This document shows positions 37,301 through 47,235 of a stretch of DNA of 64,000 nt, in pieces; the first letter of the stretch is position 1; each line of letters opens with the position of its first letter. The position numbers were made by a program, and so were the translations under genes. The stretch is from Cryptomeria japonica (Eukaryota; Streptophyta; Pinopsida; Cupressales; Cupressaceae), in the NCBI RefSeq assembly GCF_030272615.1, contig NC_081415.1, positions 261,640,425 to 261,704,424 of the forward strand. Reading direction: 5' to 3'. Below the pieces are notes generated by a model. That model worked only from the letters and a program-made list of their open reading frames with translations. It made no database searches and was not told the DNA's origin.

Positions 37301-37799
37301 TATATATATATCTGCTTACTACTCTTATTGAATACCCTATTATTATTTATATTGACCATTACCCCATATTTTTCCCAAATTAACTCAATAAATTGGGAAT
37401 AATATCAATTTGTATGTAACTACTTTTAGCATTTTGAATTTATTGATTAAAATAAGGCAATTAAGGTACTCACATTTAATACCAAAATTTCATATACATA
37501 AATGCAATATTTACCATTATCGTCTTATAATAAGAATAAGACAAAAGAACAAAAGAGATCTCCCTTATAAGGTCGACTAAAGGACTTGAACTCATGATTT
37601 AGGAGCTTCAAAAGTTGAGGCCTTAACCATTACACCAACAAAATGATATGTTATGTAATCAAGCCACATTCTATATCTCGATGGATACAGACAAGACAAT
37701 AGAAACAAAAGTAATTATTCTATTACTGCTTAGAGGTTACGGTTGTTACAGAAATAAGTTCATTTCCCAAGATTTTTGGAGAAACTTGAAGTTGGATTC
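34310..37799. other. AT-rich interval without a recognisable gene, inside the split Copia element
   Basis: No domain is recognised. It contains a perfect 12-bp inverted repeat (34671-34682 and 34703-34714, GACACTAGTGCA and its complement, 20-base loop) and the tRNA-like sequence at 37585-37641. The 35.9-36.2 kb part is less AT-rich (CTCCCACACTTACATC and GAAGAACTGTCAACCC) and resembles LTR DNA, but no borders are seen. Confidence 0.45.
37582..37642 (-). other. tRNA-derived sequence (tRNA relic or SINE head)
   Basis: The complement reads TTGGTGTAATGGTTAAGGCC, which fits a Pol III A box (TGGTGTAATGG), and 44 bases later GAGTTCAAGTCC, which fits a B box. The A-to-B distance is exactly that of a normal tRNA without a long variable arm. 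The acceptor and T stems do not pair, so it is not a working tRNA gene. It could be a degraded tRNA or the head of a SINE. Confidence 0.4.
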
Positions 37800-38769
37800 T
37801 GTATACACCTAAAAATGGTTTGAAGATAATTAATTAAATAAGCAATTATTTAATTAATCTCTCCTTCCCAATTTAATTGAATTTATCAAGCAATTTGATT
37901 AAATTTCCCTTTTCATCTACTTATTAATAAATCTAAGGATTTATTAAATAGGTTCATTTCATTTCACCCCTTTAATTAATTAATTCAAATTAATTAATTC
38001 CCTCCATGTAAAATCATTTCTTCTAATTCCCTAATTAATTAAAACAAATCAAATCATGAGTTGTTAAGATTAATTAGCCATTTTCCTAATATTTGAATTT
38101 CTAAATTCAAATTCTCCTAACTTCTACCACTCCTAAACCTAACCATTCCTAAACCTAACCCATTCTACCTACCACCATGTCCCCTTTCATCCAACATCTT
38201 CTAGAACCTTTGTGACACTTGTCAGTAAGTGTTCCCTTTCATCCTACTTCTTCTAGAAGCCTCTTGACACTTGTCACCATAGAGATGACAGATGTTCCCT
38301 TTAATCCAACTCCCTTTGCCAACCTCCTCCAATTTAACCATTGATATCTTCAGATCAATCTCAACCGTTGATTCATGCCAACTCACCCCTAGCCTTGGGA
38401 AATCCTATAAATAGACCTCATTTTGGAGCAATATGGGTCCCAATTTGATTTCATCATTTGCATTGTTATTATAGGCATCTAGCTTATAGTTTATCATTCT
38501 TAGCAATGTTATCATGCTCAATTTAGCTTAAATCTTAGCTTAATCATGCTATTCTTGCTAGATCATGCATTTTCAGCATTCAAATCCTCCATCTAAGTGT
38601 AGTCAAGTCACTGGAATTTGCATACTAAGATATGAGAGCATTTTTCATACTCGCATTTACTAGGAGGCAATAAGTCGATTAGCTATGGTTTTGTCTTTCA
38701 TTGTTTTAATTTACTAACTATTGCTTATAATGATTTATTGAGTGCATTGTTTTTGTAGGTACAGGTACA
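37800..38769 (+). repeat. LTR, plus-strand, with TATA box and degenerate primer-binding site
   Basis: The block starts TGTATACACC and ends GGTACAGGTACA, giving TGTA/TACA ends. The first 300 bp are AATTAATT-rich, as is the U3-like part of the minus-strand LTR at 29507-30744. Three copies of TGTYCCCTTTCATCCWAC lie at 38178, 38230 and 38293. A clear TATA box, CCTATAAATAGACC, sits at about 38404. Just after the end, ATTCATAGAGCACGA resembles the common plant primer-binding site TGGTATCAGAGC. This suggests a 5' LTR followed by about 400 bp of leader, which is then interrupted by the LINE. The borders are by eye. Confidence 0.45.
38404..38415 (+). promoter_or_regulatory. TATA box of the LTR
   Basis: CCTATAAATAGA matches the plant TATA consensus (TATAAATA) closely. 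It is the strongest core promoter sequence noticed in the window. It lies about 365 bp before the proposed LTR end. Confidence 0.5.
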
Positions 38770-39597
38770 ATTCATAGAGCACGACAAATTCTATTATTAA
38801 AAAAATGATACAGACACAGTAACTAGTATTGGCAGCTTATAAAGTTATCAGGGAAATATTATTTGACGGTAGGATGATAGTACCCGAAATCCAAATGAAG
38901 GCGAAGATGTTAAAATTCACATTATGTACACTGTTTCACATATCCCATAATAATGAGGTGATATTGACAATTGAGATTACGTATTCCTATTTCGAAGCGT
39001 AGTTCTTAATGTTATTAATATTTTGAAATCAAATGATCAAATGCTCTCATCGCCAAATCATTCTCCATTTATTAAGAGTGGGTACTCCTTGATTTATAAC
39101 TACTATCAAAGTTCATGCATATTTTCTACTAGCTAAGGAGGTATTTTGGGGATGATTTCTCAACTGTACAAAAATTAATATGAAGTTTTTTTTTGTTTTT
39201 TTTAAAAATGTGCTTCCCACTAACATGTTATAAGTGTGACTTAATGGAAGACTCTTCTTTTCCTACATTTCAAGTGTGAGAAAAAGTATCACAATAATGT
39301 TTTTGATATTAAAAGCAGTCAAAAAACAAGGGGGATGACTCATAAGAACATTAAGAAGGCCAGTGGCAGGACCACTGTCCGTAGATAATCAGCAGAGTTA
39401 TAGCCTTTTGCCTCTATCAAAAACAATTATCATTCTATGAGAGTTTATCAAAATTAAAGTAGTAATAATCAGAGTTTTAGTCATTTGCCACGTAGGGCAA
39501 TAAACAGAGAAATATAAACAAAAGCATAAGCTAACGCTATCCGACCATAGGCTACTAAACGTAGACAAAAAACTAGCATTCCTCAACATACAAAAAA

Positions 39598-41446
39598 TTA
39601 CTTCTTTTTCCCATGGCTCCTCTTGGGGAGTAGCTTTCTTACCCATTCCTTGGTGAGGAATTTGAGCAGGGCCTTGTAGTCCTCGTCATCCTTGCCTTTA
39701 CCTTTGGACGTGCTTTCCTGCATGAGGCACAGAGTGGTAGCCGAGCAACGCATAACATTCAGTGCAAATTTAGAGATATCATGCATTTTGGACTCCGCCA
39801 CCTCAAGTCTACTGGTGATAACCTGCACATTATCAGAGAGGGCCTCCATCTTTTTCTCCAGCTCTACCAGGTTGTTTTCCTCCGCTTTTATGGTACTCGC
39901 CTCCTCCACAACCATCATTTTTTCTAGTTTGGAAGTCGGGGAGGGGACATTTGCAGGCTTTGGACTCTTAGAAGAGGTGGGGCAAAACCATTTTATCAGT
40001 TGGGATGGAATTACCAGTGTCATGCGAAGAGGAGGGGTCTCTCTGAGATTTTTCCTAGGGTTTAGAGGCAAGCCTACTAGAATGACAGGGGGTATTGGCC
40101 TCTTCAGTAAATTCCATGTCAGAATCAATTTCCTGGATTTTGACTTTCTTGGGAGTTCTAACCTCCTCAGGGGAGTGTCTTTTAGTTTTCTTGCTGCAAG
40201 AGCCAATTTCCGGAAGCCAAGGGGGGCTAGCATCAGTTTAAGCAAGAGGGTGGGTTGAAGGGCTAGTATTAGTCACGTTCTGGACAAAGATTGAATGGGG
40301 TGGGTAGAGGGCGAGGTGAAAGTTGTACAGGCAAAGAATGAGGCCTTGGTGGAGGATTGGGAAATCTTTCCCTTTTTTCTTAGCTTCAACAATGTCCTTA
40401 ACATTAGCGTCCATAGAATGCAACAAGAAAAACGGAATGGAAATATAGTCCTTATTTCTCAAATGGTTAAGGAAAGGGAGATGGTAGTAATAGAAGATAC
40501 CATACCTTCCCTCCAGTGTGAAATACTTCATCACAATATAACAGACCTCATCCCACGGGTGAGGGAGCTCCTCCCTATTGAAACCACCGACCCTCTTAAT
40601 AGGGTTTTCGCCCTCATGGAAGAACTGGTTCAAGCTGGTGGTATCCGCAATATGGCTCTACTTTTTCCATTTCCTTCCCTCCATAGAAAGACCCATCGCC
40701 TGGGCTATAACTTCATTGATTTTGAATGAGATACCCCCCATGGTAACTCTTCTGTCTTCCCGGGAAGTAACAAATTGCTTGGATAGTCTTTCATCATTTC
40801 CCTTCATATTTTCCATGAACTTATCAATGCCGCCCTTCGAACAGATGAACCACACCGCTGGTTTTGCTCTGAACTCGTCCACTTTATCAGGTTCTAGTTT
40901 GAGCATGTCCCCCCCCATTCTTGGTTCCTCCAGCTTAACAGAGTGAATGTGAGTTCTTCCAAAAAAAATGCAGAGCCGAGTCAGAATTAAGGCAGAGTTG
41001 ATAAAAAAACTGTGCTGAACTTGAGATAAGAAGACGTAATAATCAGAGTGATTATTATTCCTTATGTTTGAGTAGATATCAAAATTAGGAAATCTACTCG
41101 GAATGTGCGGACCTTCAATCGAGCCAGTGTGATTTGACCTTTCCCTTCCTTCACCTTTATCATCGCCAGTTGGCTCCGTCCGGGTAATAATTAGGTAATA
41201 ATCATTCTCGATACTTGTACTGTCATCATAATTCCGTCCCTTGTGATAGCGGTGACTAAGCTTGCCTTTGATACATGGCCATCTGAGATCATAATGGGTA
41301 GGATTCCTGTCCCAACTTAAAATTTGAAAGTTGGTTTCCTTCATCTTTGGGTAGATAAAACGGTTCCATCTTGGACATAGGCCTTTTCCTTTTCCAAGAT
41401 CACCTTGGTGGTGATTGGCAGCAGACTGGGGTCCCTCCAACATCAT
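39598..41446 (-). CDS. LINE ORF3: unrecognised protein downstream of RNase H
   Basis: An ATG at 41446-41444 overlaps the ORF2 stop TGA (41445-41443) as ATGA. The reading runs 263 codons (including KVDEFRAKPAVWFICSKGG, VTMGGISFKINEVIAQAMGL and SMEGRKWKK), meets one TAG at about 40658, and continues in the same frame (SLNQFFHEGENPIKR, HPWDEVCYIVMKYFTLEGRY, IPFFLLHSMDANVKDI) to a stop at about 40238. The same frame then gives a basic stretch KKTKRHSPEEVRTPKKVKIQ and DSDMEFTEE, which look like nuclear-signal and linker sequence. After a frameshift at about 39950, a coiled coil follows (NLVELEKKMEALSDNVQVIT, SRLEVAESKMHDISKF), ending LLPKRSHGKKK at 39598. The total is about 616 codons with one stop and one or two shifts. 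No catalytic motif is seen. I do not know the family. It could be a structural or RNA-binding protein, or a captured host gene. Confidence 0.6.
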
Positions 41447-44400
41447 AAGTCATTTTGCAGCCTTCCCACTGCCACCATGGAATTGACAACTTCGTTTCCT
41501 TCTCTAAAGATATGATGGATGGTGAAGCCATCCAGGTTGACCAAAAGGCTCATGACATCCCTCAAAATGGACTCCACTCTCCAACCAATAGTAGATCTCC
41601 CTTTCACCATTTCCACAATAATCTTTGAGTCTCCTTCAATTTCCAGCTATTTAATTCCTCTAGAGTTGGCCAGTTTCAAACCCCATAGGAGGGCCATTCC
41701 CTTAGCTTGAGTGACCGCATTGTTCTTTAGGTTGCCCGCGTAGGCTGCCACAGTGTTCCCCAAATGGTCGTGGATGATTCCACCCCCCGCTTGACAGGTA
41801 TTTTGGGCTGAACCATCAAAGTTCAGCTTATACCAGTGTACTTTTGGGGTTGACCATTTGGTCAAACTTCTTTTGTTTTTGGCACTGTTGTTGAAGATTT
41901 CAAAACCAGGGGGGAGCTTCCATCTTTCAACAATTTTTTTCTCTATCCAATTAGGGGGATTAGGGCGGGTTTTCCATTTTGTCACCTCTATGTTTTCAGA
42001 GATCATCTTAAAGCAAATGTGAGCAACACTATCAGGAGGGGCTTCAATATCTCTGAAAATTCTGTTGTTTCTTTCTCTCCATAAGGCCCAACAGATGTGT
42101 GATGGTATTTGTCTCCATAATTGGATGATGAGGGGGTGATGGGAGGGGGGATTCCATCCAAAGACAAATTGTATAATGTCATTTTGGAAGACCCAATAGA
42201 TACCACATTTCTAGAGAGTGTTAGTCCACAAATGTTCAACAAAGGGGCAAAGGACAAACAGGTGGTCAATAGTTTCCTCGTTAGCTTTACATAGGTTGCA
42301 TCTATTGGGGAGATGGAACCCCCTCTTTTTTAGGTTATCTAGAGTGAGGGTTTTACCATGCATAAGGGACCACTAGAAGAAATTAATTTTAGGGGCTAGC
42401 TGAGGGTTCCATATTTTCTTCCAACACTCAACATTTGCAGGGGGTCTCATGAGCTGTCTGTAAGCAGATTTGACCGAGAAGGTGCCCGATTGGGTCTCTT
42501 TCCAGATAAAGCTATCTTCATGAGAGGCGAGAGGGATTCTAGTTTCCGTCATAATGTTCTGAAGGTCCTGATCTATAGGGATAGGTTAGGCTTGTTGCTG
42601 AAGACCTAGACAATGTTCTTCCAACCTCTCCTTCATGGTTCCAAATAATTAGCTATGTAATCCCCCAGGAGACCCTTTAGGCGGTGCATAATTTGGTGGA
42701 AATGGGTGTTAGCCAAGGGCCTGTCCTCTGCCCAAATGTCTTCCCAGAATCTCACCTTCCTACCATTTCCTAGTTGTCATTTCAATCCTTCTCTTACAAT
42801 CAATCTTCTTTTCAGGATGTTGTTCCATAACTTGGAGCCTTGGGGAAGGTCGACCGTACTCAAATTGTAATAGAAATGCTCTCGGTCCAGGTACTTTGCT
42901 TTGATAATGTTACACCAGTCCGCCTCACCTTTAGCCAGGGTCCATCCAATCTTTTCTATTAGCGCCTTATTCAGGGCATTTATCTTTCTTATACCCAGGC
43001 CTCCCATTGATTTAGGTAAGTACATGCTATCCCAATTGACCAAAGCAAGGCATTTTTTCTCTTCCAGGCCCGTCCATAAGAAGGTTCTTTGGATTTTCCC
43101 AAGTTTTTCCACCATGGCACTTGATATTTTAAACATGGATAGGAAGTACACAGGAATTCCCTGTAGGGAAGCCGTGAGGAGTTGGAGCTTCTCCACACTA
43201 CTAAGGAACTTCCCTTTCCATCCAACAAGCTTTTTTTGCATCTGTTCAAGGATAGTGTTCCAGAAAGTGGGAGTGACTTCCTTGATCGTAAGGGGGAGAC
43301 CAAGGTAGGTCCCTGGAAGAGTCACAGTCTTGCATTTAAGGATACAAATAATTGTGAGTTGGAGATCATTAGGAGTGTTGAAGAAGAAGAGATTACTCTT
43401 CTCATAATTAATACATTGTCCCAAAGCCTTGGCGTAATCAGCAGGTAAGTTCTTCCATAGTTTAGCCTCCATGACAGAAGACTTGCCAAAAAGAAAGGTG
43501 TCATCCACAAATTGTTGAATATTAGAGGGGGGGAGCGTGGAAGAAGCTTTGAATCCTTGGAGTCTACCATTAGTAACCAGGTCTGCTACATTTCTGCTCA
43601 AGACTTCAGCAATCATGATAAAAAGGTAAGGGGACAGAGGGTCACCTTGTTGGATGCCTTTTTCGGCTTTGAAGCAACCCCTAGGAGTCCCATTAATCAA
43701 AACCGAGAACTTGACCATAGCAACACATTCTTGAATCATATCCACCACCTTTTGGTTGAAGCCCAACTTTAAGAGAGATTTGAAAAGAAAACACCAATTA
43801 ACCTTGTCATAAGCTTTAGATATATCCAGTTTGAAAGCCATACCTGGCATTCTGCTCCTATCCATGGAGTGGATTATTTCATGAGTGGCAATGGCAGCAT
43901 CCAAAATTTGGTGACCTGGGACAAAACCTTTCTAGGACGGGCTAATAAATTTCACCAGGAGGGGTTTAATTCTATTCACAAGGACCTTGGAGATTATCTT
44001 GTATATGGTATTGCATAGACTTATGGGTCAAAACTCCTTCAAGCAACTAGGATTTGTGGTCTTGGGGACAAGAACAATGTAAGTGTTGATGATTTTTTTT
44101 AGTAATTTCCCCGTCTTAAATAAATCTTGCACAACTTTGGTGACATCATAGCTAACAATGTCCAAGTAATCCTGAAAGAACGTCGGGGGGAAACCATCCG
44201 AATTTGGGGTCTTATAAGCCCCCATAGCAAAGACAACCATGCAGACTTCTTCAGCAGAGATAGGGGCAGTTAGTTGGCAGTTATCCTCCTCCTTGATGAC
44301 AGTCAAAAGCTTACTCACAAGGAAATCCTGAAGAGCAACATCCCTTCCACCATCCTTCGAGTACAACCTTATGAAAAAGTCAGAAGCACTCTGTCCAATT

Positions 44401-45574
44401 AGTGACTCTCCAGTGATCTCTTGGCCAGTTTCATCCTTGATACTTTTGATGTAGTTCCTTCTCCTATGAATGCAAGCCGATCTATGGAAGAAGGCAGAAT
44501 TTATGTCCCCTTCCTTCAGCCACTGAATTTTGGATCTTTGCTTCCAATACACTTTCTCCTTAGAGAGGATATCCTTCCAGTTCTTGCGGCACTCTTCTTC
44601 CTCCTCAGAATAGGATTCGGGGGTTACCAATAGCTATAATATTCTGAAGTTGTTCTAGTTTGGAGCCCAGGTCCTTTTTTTTGAAGATATCCCCGAAGGT
44701 GGTCCTATTCCAGCCTTTGACTTCCTTGCTAATGAGCTTTAGTTTCTCCATAATTCTGAACATAGAAGTCCCTTGGACCGGGGTAGCCCACCAAATTCTA
44801 ACCATATCTCTGAAGTTAGAGTGAGAGGCCCACATAATCTCATATCGAAAAGGGGGGGACCCTGGTAGGATCTATCCTTCCAATGGAAGAGAAGGGGGTT
44901 ATGAGCAAAAGCAGTCCTTGGGAGCATTTTTAGGGAGGAGTTATGGCTGATGCCCCAGTTAGTAGAGACCAGAAATCTATCCAGTCTGACTTGGGTGAGA
45001 TGTTTGCCTTTCCTATTGTTCGACCATGTGAAGGGAGCACCCTGGAGATCAATATCCATAAGGCTAGAAGCATTGATGAAGCTGACAAGATCTCCCATAC
45101 TATCAGTAAAATCATCAAGACCTCCGCACTTCTTAGAGGGGTAGAGAGGGGAATTAAAATCTCCCGCAAGCATATACCGAGCCTTCTAATTAGCCAAGAT
45201 GAGATCATAAATTTCCTCCCATACTAGCCATCTTCCCATCTTGGAGTTGGGGGCATAGATGTTGAACATCTGCCAACAATGTTCACCTTGATGAAGAGTA
45301 ACCTCTAGGAAGTTTTGGGAGCTAGCAAAAAACTTACCTTTAACATTAATAGGGTCCCAGAGGGTGGCAATACCCCTAGAGGCCCCCAAAACATCAACAT
45401 ATAGGAAAGCCGCCCCCAACCAGAGTTTACCAACAACAGTAGCAAAGGTTTGGTAGGACATTTTGACTTCCTAAAGAAGGCAATATCAATTTTTATATCC
45501 AAAATTAGTTGTTTTATGGCAAATTGTTTTTGGGGGCTGTTCAGACCCCTCATGTTCCAGGAGGGGAACTTCAT
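41443..45574 (-). pseudogene. LINE ORF2: endonuclease, reverse transcriptase, RNase H
   Basis: ORF2 starts MKFPSWNMRGLNSPQKQFAI. The endonuclease keeps NIYAPN and MLAGDFNSPL. The expected acidic ESK-type motif reads FFRKSK, and the terminal SDH reads FAH, so nicking activity is probably lost. Reverse transcriptase covers about 44300-43300, with MAFKLDISKAYDKVNW, KGIQQGDPLSPYLFIM and the catalytic QFVDDTFLFG, all intact. The thumb and linker region continues to 42777, and the zinc-binding region (about 42660-42280) is broken. RNase H (42006-41443) has KLNFDGSAQ, TQAKGMALLWGL (the usual Glu is Lys here) and LEIEGDSKIIVEM. It ends FREGNEVVNSMV and GRLQNDL at TGA (41445-41443). There are stops or shifts near 45210, 44740, 44620, 44030 and 41660. 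It is typical of plant L1-clade elements. Confidence 0.9.
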
Positions 45575-47189
45575 TTCTTACTTCTGATGATTCCATCAAG
45601 GGTTAGTTGCCTGCCCTTTTTAATGTGCCTGGCCATAACTTTGTGTCTTAGGACCCTTTCTAAGGGTCTGCCAACTTTATTTTCAGTACCCCCCACATCC
45701 ACTTTCTTGGCCTTGGCTTTCTTCTTCTGGTTTATCCATTCTTAATTGTCAGTCCGAGGAGATCCCAGAGGAGATATATTCAAAGGAGTTGTCAGGGAGT
45801 TCCCTGGTAGAGCAGGCCTCTCCACCATACTAGGGGAGAGAGGGGGGGTTGAGGTAGAAAACTTAGCCTCATCCACATGAGACATAACCATGTCCGAAAT
45901 GGAGGCTTAAAGGGATGAGGGAGTGGGGGAAGCAGAGGGCATGAGGGGGATGCCAACCAACAAACCAAGGGGTGGGAGGGGTATTGGGGAAAGGTTGAGA
46001 TTCATCATCAGTGGGATTTCACCTTCTTCCAGGGGAATGATTGGGTTAACACTTTTAACAGGGTCCATAGGGGATTTTAAGATTTCAAGGATCTTGTCTG
46101 TGCGGGGGTAGTCCTCGGGGATTTCACTCGCACTAGTCAGCTCCAGGGGAGAAGATGATGAGGGAGCACTTGGGTTGATGGGATCAACCCATATAGCCTT
46201 TTCTTTGAGCTTGGGTTTCACAACCACTGTGGATTTACACTCAGTGTAGGAAAATTACACTTCTAGCAAAAGAGGGTAGCATTTTCATTCACAATAGCCT
46301 GGGACCATTTTCCCCACTTTGATTTTAGGGAAACAAAATTTGGGAGAGCCTTGTTAATTGTAACATTGACACAAAAGTGAGCATAAACCAACCTGGATTT
46401 ATTGAGAGTGATCGAGTCTGCTATAACATAGCTACCAAATGAGTTCCCTATCCAGCAGAAGATTTGCTCATCCCAGAACTCCAGCAGAAGACCAGGAAGC
46501 CTAACCCAGACAGGTGCCATGCGGTTGAGTTCGACTGAGGGGTCAAAACTAGGCTTCCATTTAGCCAAAGTTAGAAAATGCTTGCCATAAGCCCAAGAAC
46601 CCGACAACACAGATCAGATCCTCCTCAGCATTGAACTTGAATAGGAAGAGTTCCCCCGACATTGCTGAGATGTCAAGGCTACCTTTAAGCTTCCATCGTG
46701 ATTTCGCCCATCGTCTGAACATGTTGATAGATGGTCAGAAGGAGAAGAACCGATCAACGATTTCCAAGTGAAGAGAAGAGACGATTTTGTCCATGAGATT
46801 GTCCGAGAGCTTGATCTCCGTTCCTTCCTCCGTTTGAGAAATATTGGCCAAAGCTGCTTCTAGGGTCAAATTTGTGGACCCAAGGAGGGTGTTCTTCTAG
46901 TTAGACTTAGGATTATTCTTTCCATTCTCCACATCCCCTGTTCGGCAGAAGTTTCCGATCCGGGATGTGGTATATTCTTCCCTTCAACATCCAGGCCAGA
47001 GTCAGTCAGAACTGGCATGGTGGAAGGGGTGTCAAACTTGGCATTTTCTTCCATATGACCCACAGAGCATGGGGTCCCCATAGTCAGAACAACAACATGT
47101 GTTCCAACCATGGTAGTGGGTATGGGGTCCGGTTGCAAGGAGGGAGGGACCTCCCTAGGGGGGCGGTCATCTAGGGGGAACAGATTCAA
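45571..47189 (-). pseudogene. LINE ORF1, DUF4283-like nucleic-acid-binding protein
   Basis: The reading begins MNLFPLDDRPPREVPPSLQP at 47189 and passes through ISQTEEGTEIKLSDNLMDKI. It then gives RWAKSRWKLKGSLDISAMSG, ELFLFKFNAEEDLICV, GSWAYGKHFLTLAKWKPSFD, PVWVRLPGLLLEFWDEQIFC and SRLVYAHFCVNVTI. This is the pattern of the DUF4283 domain found in ORF1 of plant L1 elements. A Pro/Ser-rich linker follows (IPLEEGEIPL), then a basic tail NQKKKAKAKKVDV and RHIKKGRQLTLDGIIRSKK, then TGA. No CCHC knuckle is clear after KCNFPT (about 46250). Frameshifts near 46870, 46610 and 46250 and one stop near 45740 break it. Its stop TGA (45573-45571) overlaps the ORF2 start ATG (45574-45572). The product would bind the element RNA. 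Confidence 0.75.
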
Positions 47190-47235
47190 ACGAGAAGGAG
47201 GCGGGAGAGTTGCAGAGGATCAAATCTCCCAAAAA

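Larger units (their letters stand above)
39186..47235 (-). mobile_element. LINE (plant L1-type) retrotransposon, about 8 kb, three ORFs
   Basis: On the minus strand the order is ORF1 (nucleic-acid-binding type), ORF2 (endonuclease, reverse transcriptase, zinc-binding region, RNase H), ORF3 (unknown), then a 3' tail. The plus-strand T run at 39186-39203 would be the poly(A) tail, with about 400 bp of 3' UTR before it. The 5' edge is placed at about 47235, where GC-richer coding sequence gives way to AT-rich DNA. It is markedly GC-richer than its flanks, and few stops interrupt it, so it is younger than the surrounding Copia and Gypsy relics. No clean target-site duplication was found. Confidence 0.85.

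Noticed and set aside
39692-40946. Plus-strand ORFs of 122-188 codons opposite LINE ORF3
   Set aside because: Shadows of the GC-richer minus-strand ORF3, which has the coherent reading.
42901-43772. Plus-strand ORFs opposite the LINE reverse transcriptase
   Set aside because: The minus strand carries the clear RT motifs (QGDPLSPYL, FVDD), so these are shadows.
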